Shown here one piece after another: positions 1 through 13,000 of a stretch of DNA of 64,000 bases; within the stretch, counting starts at the first letter, position 1; each line of letters starts with the position of its first letter. The translations under genes and the position numbers were made by a program. Under the pieces are notes generated by a model. That model was not told the DNA's origin. It saw only the letters and a program-made list of their open reading frames with translations, and did no database searches. Location of the stretch: positions 144,639,503 through 144,703,502 of the forward strand of contig CM077645.1 of NCBI GenBank assembly GCA_039707465.1, given 5' to 3'. This stretch comes from Rhabdophis nuchalis. Taxonomy: Eukaryota; Chordata; Lepidosauria; Squamata; Natricidae.

Positions 1-110
1 TACTATAAACCGTATAAATACTGAATTTGTCCCCATCATTAACTTGGACCATTACAAAGCATCACAGTAATTCCAAAAACAATGCTTCTATCTTGATTTT
101 TGTTTCTTAC

Positions 111-212
111 CGACTCTAGGATTTCAGCAATGGAAGAAACTGGGGCCATTCCATTAGTCAATATTGTCAGCATATGACCATCAGCACCAACAGAACTAGT
201 AAATTTTCCTTG
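111..212 (-). CDS. KDSR: KDSR exon 9 (last exon in window)
   Basis: This 34-codon exon encodes [20 protein letters not shown] and continues to IAEILES. The acceptor is GACAG and the donor is GTAAGA (105-110). The final coding exon and 3' UTR lie to the left of the window. Confidence 0.94.
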
Positions 213-1959
213 CTGTCATAAGGCCAAACAAAACACCAACAGATTATCAAAACAATTCCACAATTGTATGAAGAACTTTGGGGGAAAGAACAAATATATA
301 ACAAATAGTGCCCCAACTTCATTCCTCCTTTTATATATCCATTTTAGCGTTTGATACCCTTTGGAACAGAGTGGTTTTTTATTTTATTTTAACTATGTAA
401 GACACAACATTTCTGATGCTACTCAATATTGTAGTATTAAACCTTCCATTTTTATACTTGGAGAAAAGTTACTATGCATGGAATCAATTTTTTGAAAAGT
501 GTAATTGTTTTGTTTCCCACCCCCCCCCCCCCAACCTAATAATCCACCCATGCTTGTCATCCAGGAAAAATGCAATATTTTACTTACAACAGCATCCTTA
601 ACAATAATTTTGGCAACATGGTCAGGTTGGCAGATTGATGATGCTTCTGAAATAAGCTTGGTTTCTAACAGCTTAAATAGAAATACAAAGATCACATATA
701 TTAAAAATTAATTGTATTGACAAATTAGCCACAAAAAACACCCCTCTGAAACCTTTCTGTTAAATAAAACAGACACACCAAGAGTGATCCAACATATATA
801 TCTCTAAACCCCAAAATATATTATTTGTTTTTTGTAGTTACTCAGAGCAAAACTAGAAATAATGAAGTGTTTTATAGTGCCCACTGACAATTTCTATAAT
901 TATATATCTGCACCCAGGGATAATTCCTTTTTTTCTGACTCGGCAAGCTTTTTTAATTTCCTTTTTTAAAAAAGAACGTTCATGTTTTACAGTAATTTTA
1001 TTAAACCTTACAATTAAAAACCTACATTAAAAGATACAAATGTATTTTAAAAAATAAAACAAAAGGGAAAAATAGACATTGCAGAAAAAGAAAACAGAAA
1101 AAAAACAGTGTGGGTGGATGTGGACATGTATGTACATTATACAACTCTCTCTTGTAAGTGCAATATAGGTTTATCACTTGTATATCCTACTGATTGGTAA
1201 GACATCAACTAGTTTCATTTGTAAATCCAAGACAACAGCTTTTTGCATATCATTCTTATGATCTAACATTTTAAAATCCACATTCGAATCTCAATCTTAT
1301 AAGGTAAAACCTGCTCCTGTTCTGTAGCCTTTTTAATGCCCTTTTTATGGTGGAAGACATTTGAAAGGTTCTGAGCACACTGTCCCTTTGAATTCTTCCA
1401 AAATGTAAGAATATTTTGTTTTATTCTGTTTCTAGATCTCTTCTTTTGTAATTATAATTTTTAGTATTTTTCTGATTCCCTTTAGACTCCAACGTGCAAA
1501 GTCTCTTTTATCATATCTTTTTTTTAAAATACACAGCATTTTCCCACGGAGAAGATTTCTTATACTTAATTTTAAAATCTTATTTCAAATCCATTTGGAT
1601 CCCTAATCTAATCATGCCTTTGCTATTTATTCTGAAATATTTTTTCTCACTCCTTAAAACTTGTATTTAAATTTTCTTTTGCTAAGGATTGATGGAAAAG
1701 TACCCGCTGCTTTAAAACCTGTCAATCCCAATAGTTGAAAAGCAGTTAACAAGTAATTTCTAAAAGTGATAAGTATGTGGCTGTGGGTAAACCCAGTCCT
1801 TTCTAAGGCACCAAACGTGATTTGAGGAAAAATATTGCTATTCCATCTCCAAGAGCTCTAAATCCTCTTGAGCCAATTTGGTTGTATTTAAGTACAAATA
1901 CAGTAGGTAGGTAGGTAGGTAGGTAGGTAGGTAGGTAGGTAGGTAGGTAGGTAGGGAGG

Positions 1960-2033
<74 letters not shown>

Positions 2034-3943
2034 AGGTCGGTAGGTAGGTAGGTAGGTCGATGTTTCCAGGTGTATTTATCCATGTCCCGGAGAAGGAAAT
2101 CGCTGACAAACCTTAAGACTTTGTTTCTGCTGGCACAGAAACAGTTAAAGAGCCTTCCGAAAGAGCTTTCCGAAAGTGTTTTTGCACTGCAAACCTCCCC
2201 AAAACTGCTAGTTTCTCCGTGAAAACGGGGCCGTTTTTCTTCAAATAAAAAGCATGACTAGCCTTGGGGGGGCTTGCAGAATGCTCCTGGGGGGTGTATG
2301 AAAAATGAGCAAAAAATCGCCCCATTTATCGTGAAAATGGGCCATTTTTGTGTCAAATAAATTGCATGCATAGCCCTATGGAGGCTTATAGAGAGCGCTC
2401 TATAAGCCTCCATAGGGCTATGCATGCAATTTATTTGACACAAAATTGGCCCATTTTTGCTGGGGGCTGGGGGGGGGGGGGCAAAAAAAAAAACACGGCC
2501 CGATTTAGGCTAATTTCTGCCCTCCCCAGCCCCCAGGAGCTCTCTGGAAGCCTCCATAAGGCTAGGCACAGCCATTTTGGTGAAGGGGATGGGGTTTCAG
2601 GAGGCATAAAATGCTGTATTCAATGTATAAGACGCACCCAGATTTTCAGCCTCTTTTTAGAGGAAAAAAGGTGTGTCTTATACTCCGAAAAACATGGTAT
2701 GTGACTGCAGGATGCTGCAAATGGTCATAAATGTGGGTTGGTTGCCAAATGTCCAAAATGCGGTAATGGGATTGCAGAAATGTGTGTGTGTGGAGGGGGA
2801 AGATCTACTGTAACATTTAATATTCACTAATTGAGTGGTAATAAGTCAAGGACTACCTACATAAAAAGACAATCTACTTGCCAGTCCTTCATTCCACTAT
2901 GATCCATTTCTTTCCTAAAAGTCCTGTGCAGTGAACTTTCAAAGTTCAGCAGAACTCAAGCTGTCCTCTCCCTTTTCATGAAAAGCAGTTTGCATTAACT
3001 TTCCTTATGCCCAACAGAATACTCCCTCTCATTTAATTAAAGTTGATTGAAGCTTTCTTTGTAATGTAAACGCAACATATCTGTAATACACCCACTTTGA
3101 TTTTCTTCTCACAGATCCTATCACACATAATTCAAAAGTTATCTAGGTTAGGATCTCTGCCAAACAGAAAACTAAATAACCCAGAGATGAGGCAGAGAAT
3201 GAGAGAGAGACATGCTATCAAGATGCTTTGAGGAGTACCATCTTGAAAAGATGGTATTGTGAAAAACGGGGCACGCAGCGAGTTTGTGAGGCTTGCAAAG
3301 TGCGTTTTTTTGTGAAAACTGTCCCATTTTTCGCAAAAACGGGGCATACAAAGGGTTTGGAAAGCTTGTAGAGCAGGGGTCTCAAACTCAATTTACCTGG
3401 GGGCCGCTGGAGGCAGAGACTGGGTGAGGTTGGGCCGCATAAGGGATTCATTATATTAATATTAATACTAATATTAATACTTTTATATCATGGTGGGGGC
3501 CACAAGATACTGTCCTGCAGGCTGTAATTGGCCTGCGGGCCGCGAGAATGAGACCTCTGTTGTAGAGTGATCCTGAGGGCTGGGAAGGGCAAAAATGAGC
3601 AGAAAACTGGGCTTGCAAAGGGCTTGGGTGGCCTGTACAGTGCTCCTGGGGTCTTGGGAATAAACCAATGTGACAAATATAGTCGTAAAATGGGACAAAA
3701 CTCACTTAATAAATTTGTCACTTAGCAACGTAGGTTTTGGCCTCAATTTTGGTCGTAAATCAAGGACTACCTACATATAGAAGCAAAATACTATTTCCTA
3801 TAAGTTTGAACTTTCTTACCCTCCACCAGCTACATTATTATTAAACACAAGTTTGGCTAGACTCAATATGTTAAAAAATAATCTACTCATGTACAGGTCA
3901 TTATCATTGTAATTTTTTTATTTTATTACAATGACAATGATTA

Positions 3944-4021
<78 letters not shown>

Positions 4022-7000
4022 AAATAAAGAGCAGCGCAAAGGGTTGAGACTACAATATTGTGAGGCAGTCCACTTAACCTCAGAAAGCTGGCCTGACTGA
4101 GGTGATGTTTCCACTGGGTGGAAACTGGGCGGAGTGCAGGATACTGAGGAGACATTTGCTGTGTTATTACTTTCCATGCTGTAGAGCTTGTCTTCCCTTT
4201 GATTTTGTTATTGTTTTTCCTTTCCCTCATTTATGTAGTTCTGGGGAAAAAGAGAATGGTATGTATGCCTGCACTAGAAGTCTGCTAGAAATTTTTGTAG
4301 GTCTAGTTTCTCTTAAAAAAATAATTTTATTCACTCTTTAATTTGCTTTACTTTTTCTGTAAGTTTTTGTTGTTGTTAATATGGCTATACTGGCCTCCAA
4401 TTTTGTGATTATTGTATATTATCTTCATTAAGTTTTTCTTGTCTAAATTAATTATTTTGTTAAATAATATGAAGCTTCAGTTATAAGAAATACTATGTTA
4501 TAACTAACTAAATAAATAAAATCACATATTTTTCTTTCTTTAAATATATAGGCTTTTGTAAATCAAGAATGTTAACGGTTGAGAATTAGATATAGAAGAA
4601 AGATGATTACCGTATTTTTCGGAGTATAAGACGCACCCTTTTCCCTCTAAAAACAGGCTGAAAATCTGGATGCGTCTTATACATCAAATAGCACATTTTT
4701 TGCCTCCTGAAACTCCGCCCCTTCACCAAAATGGCCACACGCATACCCTTATGGAGGCTTCCAGAGCTCCTGGGGGCTGGGGAGGGCAGAAATGAGCAAA
4801 AAACAGGGTGTTTTTGTCCCCCCAGCAGCACTCTATAAGCCTCTATAAGGCTATGCATGCAATTTTTTGACCAAAACGGGCCGTTTTTCCTCGTTTTGGG
4901 CCCCAGGAGCACTCTGCAAGCCCCCTCAAGGCTATTCATGCCTTTTATTTGAAAAAAAGCAGGCCCATTTTCATGAAAAATGGTCCGTTTGGGGGAGGTT
5001 TGCACAGTGCAAAAAGGTTTTTTTTTCCCTTTTGGAAAGCTCTTTAGTTAGAGTGATTGATGAGAATTATGTTGGTCAAGTACTGTGCCTACAGAAACAA
5101 AGATTTGTTCCAAAAGTGGCTAGTGATTTCCTTCTCAGCACATGGGTGAATACACCTGGAAACATCTACCTTCCTACCTACTCTCTCTTTCCCTACCTAT
5201 CTACTGTATTTCTCTCTCTCTATTTTTATCTCTCTATCCTCTACCTACCTACCTACCTATCTACACTCTCTCTCTCCCTACCTACTGTATTTCTCTCTCT
5301 CCCCCTCTATCTACCTACCTACCTTCTCTCTCTCTCTTCCCCCATCTACCTACTGTATTTCTCTCTCTTTCTCTCCCTCTCTATCTCTCTATCTACCTAC
5401 CTACTTAAAAAAAAAAATTGCCCCTTCAAAACCTGGGTGCGTCTTATACTCCGGTGCGTCTTATACTCCGAAACTATGGTATTATTTTTTTACAAAACTT
5501 CTAAAGGGCAGGGTTTTGTTTTTGTTTTTGGAAGAAACTCATTTTTTCCTGACAAAAAATATTTTGGGCTAGATTTTGGAACAGAGATACATATTCAAAT
5601 GTTGTGTTCATGATAAGAGTTGTTATGCAACATAAAATGAGTTTGGAGAAAATGTGTTGATGTGTATATCTGGAATTTGATTGAAAGAAACTAAGAAGTT
5701 ACCTTGTTCTGACTTTCCTCTGCAAAGCCAGGTGTGTCTGTATCCGGAGGATAGGCAATGGTCAAACATATATTATATGGCTTTACCTATTGAGAAAAAT
5801 ACTCAGTTTATGTTATTGTAAACAAGTACAATGACAATAAAGATTATACTTATAGTAATCTGAAACCTCCATGCTTACTAATCTTACATAAAAATAGGTG
5901 ATGAGATGAAAGTAAAGGCATATACATGCCTTATAGTTGCCAAGAAGTTAGTAATACTCCAAAAATACTACTCAGCCTACACTCTGTACAATTATTTCAT
6001 ATTTTACTCTAAAAGATATTTGTTCCTACGAACAGTAGTGCAAGTAGGATATTACTGGAGCTATAAGGCGTATAAATTCCAGTAAAACTTGACATGTTTA
6101 CTGCAAGTTATAAAATAATACAGTACAACTATAAACTTAGAGTTGAATGCGAACTATAATGTTTTTTTAAAGATGTTAAATTGTATTCTTTTATCATAGA
6201 AATGATGCTGACTTATAAGCATACAGTTTATATCTATATCCATGATGGCGAACCTATGGCACGGGTGCCACAGGTGGCACGTGGAACCATTTCTTAGGGC
6301 ACGCAAGGCATTGCTCTGACAGCTCCAGCGCGCATGTGTGCGCTGGCCAGCTGATTTAGGCCTTCTTTTGAGGCTGTTTTTCGCTCTCTGGAGGCTTCAG
6401 GGAAGCTCCTAGAAAGCCTCCGGAGATGGGGGGGGGGGGGAGGCTGTTTTCAGCCTCCCCAGGCTCCTAGAAAGCCTCTGGAGCCTGGGGAGGGTGAAAA
6501 AAGCACGCCAAAAGCAGGGGGTCGTGCACATAGAATTATGGGTGCGGCACGCCCATGCACGACTCCCCTGCGCTCCCCCCACTTTTGGCTAGGGTTAGCC
6601 ATCACTGATATTTTACAAAAGAAAAAAATCCTACTTTTGAACCTGGTCATAATGTTGGCATGACTATTTAAATACATCTATAGAACAGGGCAAGTTTATT
6701 TTCATGCCATTAACAGTGACTACTTTTGAAAAGTATCAATATTCTGTTGCCAAATTGAGATAATTAACATTGCCACGGAATGCACAAAATGGAAGAGACA
6801 TAATTTAGCAATATTGTGTTAAATAAACAACTAAATAAATTATGTGGTAATTCCGAAATATTTCATAAATAGGAGAGTTCTAGTTTACAGTATAAATTAC
6901 TCTAAGCAACCTCTTCCATCTAAGGATACTATTTTGCTTCGGGCTCAGCCTTTACTTATTACTTGGTCCTTATCCCTAACTTCTGATCCTTAAAACTTTC

Positions 7001-10000
7001 TGGAAAAGAAAGCGGTAAATCCTATAAGAATTAAGTTTTCCCGGTTGAAGGCTTGATGGCCTTCAAAGTAGAATCATCTTCTACTTTGTGTTCACCATAA
7101 ATAATTCAAGTATGGTAAAATTGAAATAAATCTGTTTTGGTTTCAGCCACAAATATTTCAAAAAATAATATTCTTCAGTTAGCCTTAACTGTAGAAAATG
7201 TTTTTGCATTAAATGGTATAAGAGCTGTGGTGGGGCAGTGGTTAGAATGCATTATTGAAGACTAACTCACTGCTCACTGCCAGGAGTTCGATTCTGACCA
7301 GCTCAAAGTAGACTCAGCCTTTCATCTTTCCGAGGTCAGTAAAACAAGGATCCAGATTTTGGGGGGCAAAGGTCAGAGAGGGGCTTAGACAGGACTTAAA
7401 GCACTAGGAAGTGGTATATAAGTCTAAATGCTATTGCTATAACAAGTTATGATGATTTTCTTTAAGTACCACAGATACTGGTGAAAGATAATCATACCTC
7501 CATATATAAAGATTCAGCCAATCCTCTAAGAGCATATTTTGTTGCAGAATAAGCCGAATAGCCATAAAGACCAATTTGTCCAGCCTGAGATGAGACAAAC
7601 ACAATCCTCCCCATTCTTCTCTCCTTCATTTTGCCAACTACTGCACGAGTTGGGTAAACACTACCCAGATAGTTGATAGCCATTAATTGCTGTAGATAAA
7701 CATACATTAATGTCAGCTGCTTTTATAATAAAATTGGCACAGGTTGCATTGCTGTATAAATAGATTAAAACAGGTGTGGTGCTGACCTACAACTTCACCC
7801 TTAGGTTTCAGCAATCTTAATCTAAATTACATAATGGCATAATCCTATGCAAAACCTATAATAAAACCACAACAAAATATTGTTCCATGCAATGTGTTGA
7901 CTTTACAATCTTGTAAAACAACCCAGGGTATTTATTGCACTCAGTTCTATTGTCACTCTGATACCCAATGGGGTTTATGTTCTTGGGTTTTCTCCCAAGA
8001 GGAAGAAGCTTTCAAGAAAGCATTTGAAAGTGTAGTTCTGGAAATGCACTATCAGCTTCTCATGTTTATCAGTAGAGTTACAAGCAACTTAACTTCATTC
8101 CCAACAATAGGTCTTCACTACTAATTGAAGAAATGAGAAACTACTATAAAACTAAACAGTATCTAGAAGGCCTTGTTTTTTACAAACGACGCTGTTATAT
8201 TTTATCTTAATTAATATACCACACATAAACATTTTAAACGATTGAATTGGTTTAGTGTTACAATTTACACATAAAAGCATCCAAAAATATTTATTAGGTT
8301 ATAATGTAAGTAGGAAAGTTTAAACCTTATTGAGTATAAGTAGTAACAATAGAACAAATCATAGGTATACTTTATATCAGGTGTGTCCAATCTTTTGGCC
8401 TGCCTGGGCTATATTTAGTGAAGAGGAATTGTCTTGGTCCAAACATAAAATATACAATATAATTCAGGGGTCCCCCAACCTCGGGCCATGGTCCACTATC
8501 AGGCCTTGAGTCTTATGGAAGTGGGCTGTGGAAATGGCGGGTAACTGAGCACATGAGCACATCCCCACCTGCACAAGCAGTGGACAACCGTGTGTGCATT
8601 CCCACTCATGTGAACCGTGGGTGACCACATGCACATCCCCACTTGTGCAAGCAACTGTGTGTGTGCCCGCTGCTCACGTAAATGGAGCTGCGTGAGCATG
8701 GGACCATCCTCTCTCTTTCTCCTGTCAGTCTGAAAATCTGGCCTTTTTTTAATCTAGCCAACCAAGATGAAAACAAAACTAAAAAAACAAAAACAAATAG
8801 GCTTTCCATTTTAAATCAATAATTTTCTGAGATCAACCAGATGGTTCAGATAGTTATAAATGCCTGAAAATCCTAAGTCAGCAAGGTTTGGGTAGTATTA
8901 TGTCTGAACAAGAATAGAGGTTGGAGTACTCCGATATAGTTAATGTATATCAATGCACATCATGTTAAAAGTTTACAATTGTGTGAAGCTCATTACTAGC
9001 TAGTAATCCAAGGCCACATGCTATCCACAGGCCACAATTGAACATATACCTACTTTATATAAAGATTAACATTCAATATTTCATTTCATATAATTTAGGT
9101 ACAGAAGCATTTATATAAGTTGTCTTTAAGGTCCTTGAGAAGTTTTAATCTTTAGTTAATTTCACTTCCATATAAAATATAAATAATCAATATAATGCCG
9201 AAAATGATTTTTTAAAGACTTAAGCCAGGACCACTTACCTCAAACCTAGAGGTATCAATTTCTTCAAATTTTCCAGTTATTGATGTTCCAGCACAATTAA
9301 CAAGCATGTCAACAGGACCCAATCGTTCTTGAGCCTAAAAGACATCGGTGTCACAAATTATATGATACTATTTGAACAGAATATCTCTATCATAATATGG
9401 AAATATGAGCTTTATAAAAGCCAGCAGTTCCCTTACTTGTTTAAGCAACTTCTCCACATTTGCATAATCTTTGGAAACATCAAGAGAAATAGAATGCACA
9501 ACCTATATGAGAAAAAAATATATGAAGAATTATATGACCCCATTCAACTGATTGTAATGTTCAATGTTGTTCATTTCATAATTTACAACCATTTTAAATT
9601 TACCATTTTATTTGTTTTGAATTATTTCTACTTTCCCAAATGCCATATTATGTAAGAAGCTATAGAATTATTATCTGCATAAAAACTTATAAAATATATA
9701 TTTACCCTGGGTTACTATATCTAAAATATGACTTAAACAATATTTGTTTATTTTATTAGATTTTTATCCTGCTCTTATTACTTAACAGAGTAACAATTGG
9801 AAGAGACCTTGGAGGTCTTCTAGTTCAACCCCCTGCTCAGGCAGGAAACCTCATACCATTGCAGACAAATGCACAGGTATAGTATAGATGGTACTTGGCT
9901 CAAGAGTAGTAACTGAGGGAGGGACCTTGGAGTCCCACTTAAACATGAGCCAGCATTGTGCTGCAGCTACCAAAATAGCCACACAGTCATAAGCTGCATT

Positions 10001-13000
10001 AATACAGGGATAGAATCAAGATCACATGAAGTGTTAATACCGCTTTATAATGCTTTAGTAAGACCAACTTGGAATACTGCATGTAAAAAAGATGTTGAAA
10101 CTCTAGAAAGAGTACAGAGAAGAGCAACAAAGATATTTAACATACGAAGAATGATTGCAGGAATTGGGTATGTCTAGTTTGATGAAAAGTAGGACTAGGG
10201 GTGACATGAGGGCCCTGGGTCCTCTGTGGAGAAGGGCGGGATATAAATTTAAATAATAAATAAATGATAGTAGTGTTCCAATATCTAAGGGATTGCTACA
10301 AAGAAGAGGGAATCAACCTGTTCTCCAAAGCACCTGAAGGCAGGACAAGAAGCAATGGATGGAAACTAATCAAGGAGAGAAGCAACCTAGAACTAAGAGG
10401 AGAAATTTCCTGACAGTTAGAACAATTAATCAGTGGAATGACTTCCCTCCAGAAGTTGTGGCTGTTTCAACACTAGAAGTTTTTCATACATAATATTTCT
10501 TCTCCTCCTATTTCCCCCACAGCAACAATCCAGTGAAGTGGTTTGGGCTGAAGGAGTGATATCAATCAAAGTCATCCAGCTAGCTTGCATCCCTGAGATG
10601 GCAAGAGAACTGGTCTCCTGTCTCTAGGCAAGCACCTTAACCATTACTATAACCAAAATAATAATAATAATAATAATAAATTGGAATTTATTAACCGCAC
10701 CCTCTCCCCACAGGGACCCGGGGCGGTGCACAGGCATAATTAAAACAATATATGATAATACAGACATTACTAAAATAAAATTAAATAAATTACCCGTGCT
10801 AAAAATACAATTAAAAAAAACCCATTAAAATTTATCGTTAAAAGACAGAGAGAACTATTCAAGGCCGGCCAGTCGAAAGAGATGGGTCTTTAATTTTACA
10901 CGGAAGGAGCGGAGGTCGGTGGTCGTTCTAATATCAGGGGGAAGGTCGTTCCAGAGGGCCGGGCCCGCCACAGAGAGCGCCCTTCCCCTGGGCGTCGCCC
11001 GCTGACAAAGTCTAGTGGACGGCACCCGGAGAAGCCCCTCTCTGTGGGAGCGAATCGGTCGTGAGGATGTATGGGGCAGGATCCGATCTCGCAGATAGCT
11101 AGGTCCAGAGCCATGGAGCGCTTTGAAGATGATAACTAACACCTTGAAGCGCACCCGGAAGACGACAGGTAGCCAGTGCAGCTCGCGCAAGAGCGGTGTT
11201 ACATGGGCAAACCTAGAGGTGCCCATAATTGCTCGCGCGGCTGCATTCTGAACTAACTGAAGCCTCCGGGTGCACCTCAAGGGGAGCCCCATGTAGAGAG
11301 AGTTACAATAGTCCAGTCGGGATGTCACGAGGGCATGAGTGACTGTGCGAAGGGCGTCCCGATCCAATAGGGGGCGCAATTGGCGGACCAGGCAAACCTG
11401 GTAAAACGCCCTCCTGGCCACGGCTGTCACTTGCTCTTCCATAGACAGCCGGGTATCCAGGAGGACACCCAAATTGCGCGCCCCATCCACAGGGGCAAGA
11501 TGTTCGCCCCCTATGGCCAGCGTTGGAGAAAGCTGGTTGAATCGGGCAGCCGGAAACCACAGCCACTCGGTCTTGGTCGGGTTGAGCCTAAGTCCGTTAC
11601 TTCCCATCCAGATCCGCACGGCTTCCAGGCACTGGCACATCACTGCTACGGCATCGTTGGGGTGGTTTGGGGTAGATATGTACAGCTGGGTGTCATCAGC
11701 GTACAGGTGGTACTCTACCCCAAAACCACGGATGATCTCACCCAGCGGCTTCATATATGCGTTAAACAGGAGAGGCGAGAGGACCGACCCCTGAGGCACT
11801 CCACATGTGAGTGGTCTCGGGGTCGACCTCTGCTCTCCTGCCCGCACAAATTGCGATCGGCCAGAGAGGTAGGAGGAGAACCACCGCAACACGGTGCCTC
11901 CCACCCCCAACCCCCCCAGCCGATGCAATAAGATACCATGGTCGATGGTATCGAAAGCCGCTGAGAGGTCTAATAGGACCAGGATGGAGGAACATCCCCC
12001 ATCTCTGGCCCTCCAGAGATCATCTACCAACGCGACCAATGCCGTCTCGGTGCTATGCCCGGGCCGAAAGCCGGACTGGCGCGGATCTAGATAGTCAACT
12101 TCCTCCAGGTGACGGGGAAACTGTTGTGCCACCACACTCTCAACAACCTTCGCCAAGAAGGGAAGGTTGGAGACTGGACGGTAGTTGTTCAAAAGAGCTG
12201 GGTCCAAAGAGGGCTTCTTGAGGAGGGGCCTCACCATAGCCTCTTTTAGGGAGGCAGGCAAGGAACCCTCGCTCAAGGATGCGTTGATAACCTCTTGGAG
12301 CCAGCCTCGTGTCACCTCCCAGGATGCCAGTACAAGCCAGGAGGGGCACGGGTCCAATGAACATGTGGTGGCTCGCAGTCGCCCACGTAACCTGTCCATA
12401 TCCTCGGAAGTAACGGGGTCAAACTCCTCCCAAACAAGATCTCCCTCGTGGCATCCCACTGGGCCATGAATGGTGGCTAGCTCACTCTGTATCTGGGCGG
12501 TTTTCTCCTGCAGAAAAATCACAAATTCCTCTGCCCTACCCTGTAACGGGGCTTCCCGCTCCCTCTGTTGAAGGAGGGAACGGGTCACCCTAAACAGGGC
12601 GGCAGGGCGGTTTTCTGCGGATGCTATGAGGGTGGCGCAATGATGACGTTTGGCCACCCTCAGCGCCACAATGTAAGTCCGTAAATGGGCTCTCACTTGT
12701 GTCCGGTCAGATTCAGAGCGGCTAGCCCTCCATCTTCTCTCTAGGCATCTCTTGCGGCGTTTCATCACCCGCAGCCCCTCAGTAAACCAAGGAGCCAGGG
12801 TGGTTCGCCGCCGCGAGAGAGGCCGCAAGGGCGCGACCCGATCCAAGGCTCCCACGGCCGCACTATTCCATGCGGCCGTGAGGTCCTCTATCGGGGCGCG
12901 GGTCAGGGATACAGGAAATGGCCCAAGCGCTGTCTGGAACCCATCCGGGTCCATCAAGCGCCTGGGGCGGTACCAGATTGGTAACTCTGGTTCCGCCTCC

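Larger units (their letters stand above)
1901..2697 (-). mobile_element. mariner-type MITE with internal microsatellites (truncated)
   Basis: The right end (2618-2697) is the inverted terminus of the family whose complete copy is at 4610-5479: tcttatactccgaaa followed by a TA at 2698-2699. The body shares the same segments, including the tract around acacctggaaacat. The left terminus is missing. The copy includes long (GTAG)n and (AG)n tracts (about 1905-2058) and a 48-bp palindrome (2346-2445). Confidence 0.7.

Noticed and set aside
1838..2109. Minus-strand frames of Ser-Leu and Leu-Pro-Thr-Tyr repeats
   Set aside because: They are translations of the AG and GTAG microsatellites.
3940..4177. 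Frame with a poly-isoleucine run
   Set aside because: It is a translation of the (ATT)n microsatellite.
4867..5613. A 248-codon plus-strand frame
   Set aside because: It crosses the MITE body and its CTAC/CT microsatellite. The low-complexity Leu/Ser/Tyr protein is a product of the repeat.
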